DNA from: Lytechinus pictus
Taxonomy: Eukaryota > Echinodermata > Echinoidea > Temnopleuroida > Toxopneustidae
Reading direction: 5' to 3'
NCBI RefSeq assembly: GCF_037042905.1
Contig: NC_087247.1
Location: 60,535,920 to 60,599,919 of the forward strand
DNA length: 64,000 nucleotides
This document shows positions 54,642 to 64,000 of this stretch, one piece after another. Numbering within the stretch: position 1 is the first letter of the stretch; each line of letters begins with the position of its first letter. The notes beneath the pieces were generated by a model. It did not search any database, had not been told where the DNA came from, and was given only the letters and a program-made list of their open reading frames with translations. A program made the position numbers and the translations under genes.

Positions 54642-55321
54642 TAGGATAGGGCTATCCCTTGTAATCAAGACGGTCTCTCCAAGTTTCATTCCATAAATTC
54701 CCGACATTGCCAGGCAGAGGGATGAGAGCATTTAGGAGCACAATGTAGCCACTTTGTGGGTGGATGCAGCATTCAATCCATACCACTAAAATAATACCTC
54801 CCATCAGTGATGGATGAGTGATTTTCTATATGTATTTTTTGAAAATTTTAAATTTTTGGAACAAAGGCCAACTTAAGCTAATGAGCCACTCCTGCCTCCT
54901 GAATTTCAAGATGTACAATTTGTATGGACATTATTGAGCATGAAAGACAGGATACAAGCAGAACAAATACATTTTCACAATCTCTCAAGTAAATTTATAT
55001 TTTCCTTCCAGTTGGGCCTACTTCTTTCCTTGTTGCTTGCTAATACATGTAGATGTATCATGTAGGCCTATTTGTTAAAACATCCTTGAGCTATTTATTT
55101 CTTGAAATGATAGTTAAAAATGTAACTACAATGGGAATCACTCAAATTATACAAATTCATAAAGAACATGTTGTATTTGAAGCCTTTATTTGATAAGCTT
55201 TGAATTTTTTCCTTTGTTGCTGTATTAAAAAAAAAATTATACCTGAATCAAATAAATGTATGTTTTGTACTAGTCTGTAGCTGTAAAAGTGTAAGTTTGC
55301 ATGATATTATTGTTTTGATAC
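54642..55321. other. Unassigned sequence
   Basis: AT-rich with no recognisable feature. Confidence 0.5.
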
Positions 55322-55325
55322 TTAA

Positions 55326-55913
55326 AGGACAAGTCCACCCTAACAAAAAGTTGATTTGAATAAAAAGAGAAAAATCCAACAAGCATGACACTGAAAATTT
55401 CATCAAAATCGGATGTAAAATAAGAAAGTTATGACATTTTAAAATTTTGCTTAATTTCACAAAACAGTTATATGCACATCCTGGTGAGTATGCAAATGAG
55501 GAGACTGATGACGTCATCCACTTACTATTTCTTTTGCATTTTATTATATGAAATGGGGAATTTATTTTTCTCCTCATTGTCAAGTGAAACAACAATTAAT
55601 TCCTCCCTGAACATGTGGAATGAGCATTGCATACTATATGATTCAGTCAAGTTGGTCCTTATTGTCAAAAAAAAAAAAAAATGAAATATTGTATAATTCA
55701 AACAATAAAACACAAAAGAAATAGTGAGTGAGGGACAGCATCGACTGTCTCATTTGAGTTGTGCATATCACTGTTTTGTGAAATATAAGCAAAATTTTAA
55801 AGTGTCATAACTTACTTATTTTACATCCGATTTTGATTAAATTTTCAGTGTTTTGCTAGTTTTATTTTTCTCTATTTATTGAAATCAACATTTTTCTCTG
55901 GTGTAATTGTCCT
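55326..55913. mobile_element. TTAA-flanked palindromic MITE, family A copy 2
   Basis: AGGACAAGTCCACCCTAACA follows TTAA (55322-55325). The right end GTGTAATTGTCCT precedes TTAA (55914-55917). It closely matches 9492-10096, including CAAATGAGGAGACTGATGAC in the left arm. Palindromic and noncoding. Confidence 0.88.
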
Positions 55914-55917
55914 TTAA

Positions 55918-56267
55918 ACTTTCCATTGCATTGCAAATTAAGAATTCAAGTGACCAAGTCCTTTTTACAGATATATTGATGAATGGATAATAATAATAAT
56001 AAAAAGGGACAAAATATATGTACACTATAGGTACAGATTTTTCCTCCTTTCTTCCATGTCCGCTTTTTATCAAAAGTTATTTGCCCACTTCTCAGTCCCT
56101 CTTTTGTGAATTCCAATTTGCTTTTAAAAGCTACCGTATAAAATTTTCTCATCTATTACCTGTAAGTATGGTACATAAAAGTAGAAAAGAGAATAGACAC
56201 TGATCTTTCAATTCATCTTCATTATTAGTGGCAAGTTGGATGAAGTTAATGCTCCCCTTTCTGACTC
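55918..56267. other. Unassigned sequence
   Basis: AT-rich. No gene. Confidence 0.5.
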
Positions 56268-56472
56268 TCCGTTCACACTATTACCAAACTTGCATTATGT
56301 TGGCTGATCCCATTGCTGCAACCATGTAACAGTGAAAACCTGGCACAGCTGTTTTTATTGAATGTGTAAGCGCAAAAAATGTGACAAAAGCATGGCAGCA
56401 TAGAAATTAGCACTCCATTCACACATATTTCGCTATGAGATTCTGTGCATATGAGACAGTGTGAATGGTCGG
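56268..56472. mobile_element. Small inverted-repeat element (TTCACACT ends)
   Basis: CCGTTCACACTAT at the left and ACAGTGTGAATGGTCGG at the right are inverted copies. The interior is noncoding. No clear target duplication. Confidence 0.5.
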
Positions 56473-56724
56473 TCATGAAAGAGATGTACTCAGGAGAGAC
56501 TCCCCCTCTGACTATATCTGGAGTGAGTTACTGACGTTCTCAGCAGTAAGCAGATTGCCTGTGATGATAGATCACATACATGTAGCCTATTCATTTAATG
56601 TGCTGTACCTGGTTGGCATCTTGAATCTGCAGACATGCAGACTGGCAGTAAGAGAAGAACATTGATATTCTTGACAGGTGTAACTACCAAAGTCTATACT
56701 GTGCCATTACAGATAGGTCAATGA

Positions 56725-57573
56725 ATCAAGGTACTAATGGATATTTCGTTCTTCCATTCCGATCATGAAGAAGCGAAATGCTGTGAGCGAGGGAAGCGAC
56801 CGTGCCAAAAATAGCCTTTTAAATAGATAAATCAAATTTTTGCAACTGACTTTGATATGATATATGTTTTAAACATCATGACAAGATCCGTCATAACAAA
56901 TTGATTTATATATTAAAAATATATTTTTGGCTTAATTTAAAATTTATTTTGCCTTTATGTCATGTCTTGCCCCGAAAACTTTATAGTCTCATTACGCCAC
57001 TGACCTCCGCCCAAACCAAAAAAATAATAAAATAAAAGCTATCAATTTTTTTTTAAATAAAAAAAGATCCCTCACAAGAGAACAAAACAGCCCCCAACCA
57101 TGAACAGATCGACACCCATAGCTTGCCAGTATATATGCTAGAACGGTGGTTTACTTTGAATTCTATCAAGATAATTATGATTTATGAAATATGGCGCTTT
57201 AAACATTTTGTTGACATAGATGACGCTCTTTAATATTGATGAACAAAAAGCAAATCAGAAATCAGAGAGCCGACGGCAATTTTGATGTTTGCTGTGCGAT
57301 TGTCTGGAAACAGAATCATGGAGCGGAAAGTGTGTTCTGATTTTGTTTTTGATATATAAAACACAAATCTAGAATGAGAAATCAGAAAAAGCCCCAAAGT
57401 ATTTCTGATTTCAATTTTCTGTTTTTGACCTACAAAAACGAAATCACAACGTGTTCACGTTTTTCTCGTGATTTCGTTTGTGTGTTTTCAAGAACCAAAC
57501 CACAAGGCTGTTTTCCGTTTTCGCCTCTTCATGATCGGAACGGAAAAACGAATTATCCATTAGTACCTTGATT
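56725..57573. mobile_element. Inverted-repeat element with ~55-bp termini
   Basis: ATCAAGGTACTAATGGATAT + TTCGTTC...CATGAAGAAGCGAAA at the left (to about 56780) is mirrored by TTTCGCCTCTTCATGATCGG ... ATCCATTAGTACCTTGAT at the right (57519-57573). Internally, CGAAATCAC and GTGATTTCG pair as another stem (about 57437-57480). Noncoding. Confidence 0.75.
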
Positions 57574-57913
57574 GTCAATGCTTCTTATGCACAACAAACA
57601 TCCCATATAGCATAGTCATATTGGAACATGGAAAGTATGAGACAAAAGGTGGGAATTCAGAGCATTACCAGACATGTGATGCTTATTGATGAGATTGATT
57701 CCGATCAAAGTTATTAAAATCTTGATCAAACTAAAAAAAGTTAGCTGGAAATTCCTTCAATATGATTTGACAGGCTAAAAATATGTATCATGGGCCCACT
57801 GATATTTTGTTAGTCATCTTGATCATATACATGTAGATTTGCCACTCATACTACTTAAAATGTCCAGATAAGAATAGCGCAGACCGGGCAATGGAACTTG
57901 AGCTCATTGATTA
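57574..57913. other. Unassigned sequence
   Basis: No gene or repeat recognised. Confidence 0.5.
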
Positions 57914-59223
57914 AACAAGTGGAATGCCTCTGGCGGTCTCACCTGCATCACGCTATTCAATATAGCAGCAGTGCTGACTTTGAAAACTACTATAAATTAT
58001 TCACAAAAAACACCATTCATATAATGATAGAATACTACGTTCATTGATATTTGACCTTGATCATGTGACCTAAAACTTGTCAGTGATACTTGATTACCCC
58101 TATATCCACATTTTATACACTATATCTATAAACTTTGAAAGTTATGACAGCAATCTAATAATTACCTCTAAAAAGGCCAAAGTTCAATGACCTTAAATGA
58201 CCTTTGACTTTGGTCATGTGACCTGAAACTCACATGAGGTGTTCAGTGATACTTGACGACTCTTATGTCCAAGTTTTATGAACTGGACCAATATACTTAC
58301 AGAGTTATGATGGTAATTCAACAAATACCCCCAACATGGCCAATGTCCATTGACCTTTGACCTTGGTCATGTTACCTGAAACTCGCACAAGATGTTCAGT
58401 GATACTTGGTTACTCTTATGTCCACGTTTTATGAACTAGACCAATACACTTACAGAGATATGATGATAATTCAACAAATACCCCCAACATGGTCAAAGTT
58501 CATTGACCTTACATGACCTTTGACCTTGATCATGTGACCTGAAACTCACACAGGATGTTTAGTGATACTTGATTACTCTTATGTCCAAGTTTCATGAGTC
58601 AGATCCATAAACTTTCAAAGTTATGATGGTAATTCAACAGATACCCCCATTATGGCAAAAGTTCATTGACCTTTGACCTCGGTCATGTGACCTGAAATGC
58701 GCACAGGCTGTTCAGTGATACTTGATTACTATCATGTCCAAGTTTCATGAATCAGATCCATAAACTTTTAAAGTTATGATGGGAATTCAACAGATGTTGA
58801 TTCCCCCAATTTGGCAAAAGTTCATTGACCCTAAATGACCTTTGACCTTGGTCATGTGACCTGAAACTCATGCAGGATGTTCAGTGATACTTGATTACTA
58901 TTATGTCCAAGTTTCATGAATCAGATCCATAAACTTTTAAAGTTATGATGGGAATTCAACAGATGTTGATTCCCCCAACATGGTCTAAGTTCATTGACCC
59001 CAAATGACCTTTGACCTTGGTCATGTGACATGAAACTCGGGCAGGAAGTTCAGTAATACTTGATTATCCTCATGGCCAAGTTTAACGAACTAGGTCCATA
59101 TCCTTTCTAAGTTATGCTGTCATTTCAAAAACTTAACCTTCGGTTAAGATTTGGTGTTGACGCCGCCGCCGTCACCGTCGGAAAAGCGGCGCCTATAGTC
59201 TCACTCTGCTATGCAGGTGAGAC
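57914..59223 (+). mobile_element. Seven-unit DR1-repeat element (complete copy)
   Basis: The 5' end AACAAGTGGAATGCCTCTGG and GGTCTCACCTGCATC is followed by seven ~155-170-bp tandem units. Each has TGACCTTTGACCT or a variant, GGTCATGTGACCTGAAACTC, GATACTTGATTAC and AAGTTTCATGAA. The 3' end is CGCCGCCGCC...GGCGCCTATAGTC then ATGCAGGTGAGAC. GTCTCACCTGCAT near the start and ATGCAGGTGAGAC at the end are perfectly inverted. Five units hold an exact TGACCTTTGACCT (reverse complement AGGTCAAAGGTCA, a DR1). Partial copies are at 32421, 34290 and 36744. No coding frame. It resembles tandem-core repeat elements of marine invertebrates. Confidence 0.85.
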
Positions 59224-59486
59224 AGAAATGGTCCACTTTATTTTTCCATGAATGCAGTGAGGCATTAGTTTGAATTATAATTATGATAGTAGAGTCTGAT
59301 TTAATTAAAGTGCAAAAAAATCTGCTGTTCAAACAACTTGTTTGTACAAAGTGCAGTGTCACTGCACATTTGATATTGGCAGCAGAGTCTGAACTACTTG
59401 ACAATTCTGTTCATTACTTTCAAAATGATAAAGCACACATGTAACAATCCTTTTATATGCAATAGCAGCACTTGTTTAGACTATCC

Positions 59487-59961
59487 CCGTGGGGGGGGGG
59501 GGGGACTTACATATACTGGTGGTACGGGGATGTGCCGCTTTGATAACCCCCTTTTTCAGACCTAATTTCAGTTCTCTAGATACTCTGAATGACAAAAGTT
59601 CAATTCAGAAGCCGCCCAGCCCCGCTCGCAAGACCCCCGTTCTGAGACATCTCAGTTCCCCAGCCCTGCCAAAAATTGTTAAGTGTGACCACCGCATGCG
59701 AGAGATGCAAGTATAGCTTCGCAACGCCCTCCACATAACTAGTAGCTGCTCCATGCATGGCAAGTGCATGCACATACAGCGCTAGCGTTCACCGTACCTA
59801 TAGTGCCACGGTCCCGTTCCCTAGACCCTGTTTTTCACACAGCCCGGTATATATTTAGTTCCAAAGACCCCGTACACTTGTGTTCAGTTCCTTAGACCCC
59901 AATTTCAGGGTTTCATGAGGCACAGCCCCATCAAAATATAATTTGAACCCCCCCCCCCCCC
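59487..59961. mobile_element. Poly-G/poly-C-capped element with 8-bp direct repeat
   Basis: GACTATCC occurs on both sides (59479-59486 and 59962-59969), as an 8-bp target duplication. The element begins CCGT + G14 and ends in a C14 run, so its ends are near-complementary homopolymers. Inside, TTCAGTTC(C/T)NTAGACCC-type words recur (about 59570, 59810, 59890). Noncoding. Confidence 0.6.
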
Positions 59962-59969
59962 GACTATCC

Positions 59970-62590
59970 TGGTCCTCAACATTCAATGAATAGAACAGTC
60001 CACATCCACAAATTAATGATTTTATGATAAGGGTATAAAATGTATACCCTTCTCTATACTAGTCTTCCTGTTCCATAAAAAATTGAAATACAGTAGCTTA
60101 AACCTTATTTTCTAAGAAATTAAAAATCACAATCAACACTAAAACATCAATCAGCATAATTAAAATGTACTTATGATCGTACAGAATACCATGTAGGCTT
60201 TTTAATATAGTGTTTGTTCTATCTTTACATGTAACTTAAAAACAATATCACCATGTAGCATGCCTACACAAACTCTATATATTGATTTTCCTGCATTTAA
60301 TGAGACAGACACAGCAATCACTTTAATAGTATCACTCCATGCTTGCACTCGTAATTACGGGGAGATATCAAAGTAACTATGCAAACTTCATCTAAAATAT
60401 GATTATGATGCAATTAAAAAAAACCAACGTATCACTAACAGTACCATTAATTCAAAGTAGTATAAACTTTTTATTTTTCACATATCGAAAACTCTAGATA
60501 TAATCATGTATGTAGGGCCTACATGAACAATGTATGTACTTGCCAAATGCTTATCAATCTACACAAATATTAGTGGATACAGCATAGGGGAGATCAAATG
60601 CAAACAATTCCACATATTTAAGAGGGCTGCTGGGTGATGGTAAAAGACCTGCAAGCAACAAGGACAGGGTCATTCTAATTAATAGGCTACTACATTTCTA
60701 TGCTATATATTTCATCATCATCTTACTCCATTCCAATCTGGTCTGATATGACCTCTGCGTTAATCCTTGGGGGAAAAGAGAAAAGTCAGAGCAGGCAAAA
60801 GTTTTTAATGTCAAAGTCAAATATCTGGATTTGTTTACCTAATGAGGCATGCTGTTACATGCCATTTCTCAATGCATCTCAGCATTCTTGCAGAATATAC
60901 ATGTACTATGGCATACAATTGCATGCATCCACATGAAAGTGTATGTAGGAATCAAGAAAAAAGATAAGTATCCCAATGATACAAGCAGTTGAGCTAAATA
61001 GTGAGTTCCTTGACTTATCAGATGTTTTATCCAACATTACTATTTTAACAGTGCCTCTCAGCTAATCCTTGTCAAGGAAAGTTGTCAGACTTGACAACTT
61101 GTCGGACGAAAATATTGATGAAACGCTCCCCTAGTGTATAATAAGGATAGAACTGTGTTATTTTGAACAAAATGAATATAGGGGCACTAATGAAAGATAT
61201 ATTTTTTCTGATTTTAAGAAAAGCACTTAGAAAAACAGTGAAATTATGGTCTGTCATACAAGCTCCTTTCCCACATGGTATTTACATGTATGCACATTTA
61301 CAATGTTTTAAGGGTCTGTAAATAAATCAATCACACCTTTATTTGCTTTAATGCAATAAATAATTATCAATAGGTATGCCAGCTGCAATTTGGCAATCAT
61401 ATCAATAGTTACCAGCAATAATTGTGAAGTCTTTTGATTACAGAAGGACAATTCCAGTGTTAGTCAGTAAATATCAACACTAAAAACAATATGGAACTGG
61501 AATAACATATACGTGGATTCAGCTTTATCTTATACCACAAATAACACATCACATAATGATAATCATGGTAACCAACGAAAAATCTGTATGAGCTGAAATG
61601 TTAATGGTGGTATAATTTTAGCTATTAAATGTCACAGGTAAATAGGAAATACATGTAAATAACACAGGAAGAGATAAAAAAAAACCCAGAAATCTATATA
61701 ACCATTTCTGTCATCAAAATGACAGAAATTGGGGAAATTCATACAAAAAGATGAACTGGTATTGTTCTGATAAAAATTACAAAATACACAAGATTCAATC
61801 AAAAAGATTTCCTAACAAGTGTCAATTCTGCAAGCCACAAAAATAGGTCTGAGGTGTGTACATACTTTATAACTGAAACCAGAAGTAAATTGCTATTGAT
61901 AAGAATTAATACATATGTACAAGATGTGCTGTACTTTAGGCCTATAGACGTGTATTCTAGATTGTATCATTTCTAGTTCAAAGCACATGGCTACCACACC
62001 AATCGAGGTTGACAGTGAGTAAATATTGCAAAAGGTTGAAATAACAAGCGAAAAGTTATCGATTTATTACAAAGATCTAGGGTATGTAGACAGAACTATG
62101 TAATGCTACCCTGGTTTGCCAAGATCTAACATCAAATTACAAGATTCTGTAACATTATAAGCTGGGATTTTCTTCTTCTTTTTTTTTGAAATAGAAGTAC
62201 ATGTACATGTATGTGTAGAATCATGGTAGAACACTGTGTCAAACATCACATTGAGGTAGGAAACATGTTAGGAATTGAAAAAACAAACATTTAGAAGAAA
62301 ACTCAACAAAAACTGAGTAGACATAAATGTACAGACCTTGTTTTTAATATGGAAATTACATGAATATAAATATTCAAAAAAAGTAAATAGATGTGAATAA
62401 CAATTGGCCCTACATGGACATACAACTCAACTGTGGTTGAGAAATTGTTGACAGTATAATTCAGTTACCACCATACATGTTTCCTCAATGGTTTGTATAA
62501 TAAAACATAGTATAATAAAGCATGATGCACCTGTATGTACATGCATGTACAGTACATAGTGTGCTGACTATCTGATGGTCTGTTGGTTCC
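59970..62590. other. Unassigned sequence with one short hairpin
   Basis: AT-rich, with many ACATGTA words and no exon that I can support. AAGTTGTCA-GAC-TTGACAACTT at about 61078-61101 is a 9-bp stem hairpin. Confidence 0.4.
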
Positions 62591-62797
62591 ATGACATTTG
62601 CTCCGGCGACAATTGCTCCGACGGAAAAACCGCAGTTAAGCCAAACGCGAAACCTAACCTCCAAAACTAAATAAACCATAATCCTTATCTTTGCATTATT
62701 CTGAACCAAAAACTCTATTGCAATCCTAACTCTAACCCTATTCCCACTGATATTTTAAGACCGGAGCAAACGTCGCAGGAGCAATTGTCGTGTCACC
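62591..62797. mobile_element. Small inverted-repeat element (GGAGCAAATG type), copy 2
   Basis: ACATTTGCTCCGGCGACAAT at the left and GTCGCAGGAGCAATTGTCGT at the right share the inverted words of 26831-26982. The right end GTGTCACC is common to both copies. Confidence 0.6.
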
Positions 62798-62807
62798 AGT
62801 CTGTTAC

Positions 62808-63323
62808 ACCCCCGTCACACTTATTCGGAATCAGCAGGAATCGAGCAGAACCAGCCGGAATGAAGAACTTTCAAAATTCGTGCCACATTCGGGAGGGAAT
62901 TTGAAATTTTCACTACTTTTGCAAAAATGTCGATCAAATACTTAGAACGTCCTTCGATCCCGCCTTGAATGATTCTTGCACATTCCGGGTGTATTGACTG
63001 TCGAATGCAGCTCGAATACAGTCGGAACACAGGAAGAATATTAAGAATGCTGTTAGAATGTCTTAAGAATATGTAGAATGCAGTCAGAGAGCAGTCAGAA
63101 TGCACTTCAAATGTCGTTCGATATTTCTCCACTTCGAATGCACTTCGAAAGTTTTGAACATGAGCAAAACATTCGGGCCGGTCACAAGAATGGACCCGAA
63201 TGTCTGGAATGCACTCAGAATGCAGTCAGAATTTTTAGAATGCGCTTCGAATATCCAGGAATGTACAAAGAATTTTCATTCCGACGGCATTCCGGCTCAT
63301 TCCGCCTCTAGTGTGACGGGGGT
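62808..63323. mobile_element. 516-bp inverted-repeat element (CCCCCGTCACACT ends)
   Basis: A perfect 14-bp terminal inverted repeat: ACCCCCGTCACACT (62808-62821) and AGTGTGACGGGGGT (63310-63323). The interior is built from about 20 GAATGCA(G/C)-type words (AGAATGCAGTCAGAATGC), so that ATTCCGNNNGGAAT sequences pair across it. Small frames inside are repeat-derived. Confidence 0.8.
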
Positions 63324-64000
63324 TTTACTAACATCAATAATTGATGACCTCATCCTAATAATGCTCATATCAAAATTTAATAACATGCCTGGGTAAAGTG
63401 ATATTAGGAAAGAAAATCCTACCAGCATTCATTAAGTGAAAAAGCTCAGGAAGACCAAATTAAAATGATCAGGTGTTGTGCAGGGCATTGGTTTACACAC
63501 TATAAAATACAACCATACAGATACAGTGCCATTTAATCTACAATTTCACTGATGATACATGTGCACTGCATTGCCAACAGATCTATGCCCTTTTATTGCA
63601 AGGTGATTAAAGAGATATCGCAAAAGAGTGATTGACCAGTGAATCAAGTTATACCTCTAAACTTAATCAGAAAATGATTCCATTTTGAGTCTTATGCTTA
63701 GCTTTAGTTCAATTCTGTAGGAAATGAAAATGAATTATTAATTAAGTTCAATACGGAGAAATGGATCAGACTTATTTTACATGTAAGATATTTTCTCGTT
63801 TTAAAAGATTTATATCTTTTTCTTTAATGAGTAATAATGAAGACAAAATGTCTGTTCTAGCTATTAAATCAATCTCACCAAACACAAGGCCAGACATTAG
63901 CGGTGGCCCGGGGCCACCAGAAAGTTTTGGTGGCCTGAATCAGGCAATCAATAATTTTTAAAGTAATGCAATTTTCTCCTGATTGTGCACGCTTTTATCA
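63324..64000. other. Unassigned sequence
   Basis: No gene seen. GGTGGCCC-G-GGGCCACC at 63902-63918 is a perfect 8-bp stem palindrome in otherwise AT-rich DNA. Confidence 0.4.

Overview
This is a window of animal nuclear DNA. It is AT-rich, carries only a few intron-split genes, and is dense in palindromic transposable elements and tandem arrays. The animal-type genes (a TMUB ubiquitin-like membrane protein and LASP-type LIM/nebulin/SH3 proteins), together with many foldback elements and ~160-bp repeats carrying TGACCTTTGACCT, suggest a marine invertebrate deuterostome. A sea urchin is my best guess (inference, not proved). There is no bacterial, organellar or viral gene content and no CRISPR array.

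Layout. 0-7.4 kb: a decayed non-LTR retrotransposon end holding a 54-bp minisatellite, a 181-bp satellite with older inverted copies beside it, and a palindromic TTCGGA-type array. 7.45-12.08 kb: a composite element bounded by ~100-bp inverted repeats and TA, with a pyrimidine tract and a TTAA-flanked palindromic MITE inside. 13.1-15.9 kb: one LINE on the + strand split by a second LINE on the - strand. 16.07-18.86 kb: a complete two-exon TMUB1/2-like gene on the + strand (421 aa). 19-31 kb: mainly inverted-repeat elements, plus a 38-bp perfect palindrome centred on a CRE, a 115-bp hAT-type MITE with an 8-bp target duplication and a hammerhead-like motif.

31.8-41.7 kb: six - strand exons of a LASP-like gene (half of the LIM domain, two nebulin-type repeats, a proline-rich linker and a C-terminal SH3 domain). 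The first LIM exon was not found. 46.0-46.9 kb: two - strand exons of a second LASP-type gene, ending in its own SH3 domain and stop codon, which points to a tandem duplication running past the window. A 0.7-kb minisatellite of 16-bp units (ATTCAATCATCCTTCC type) lies between the two.

47-64 kb: mostly repeats. They include a nearly perfect 782-bp palindrome flanked by TTAA, the remnant of a KIAA1958/Crypton-like N-terminal domain beside a hairpin, a seven-unit element rich in DR1 nuclear-receptor sites, a poly-G/poly-C-capped element with an 8-bp direct repeat, and several other inverted-repeat elements. TMUB-type proteins act at membranes in ubiquitin-linked pathways and LASP proteins bind actin. 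Nothing in the sequence shows that these genes work together.
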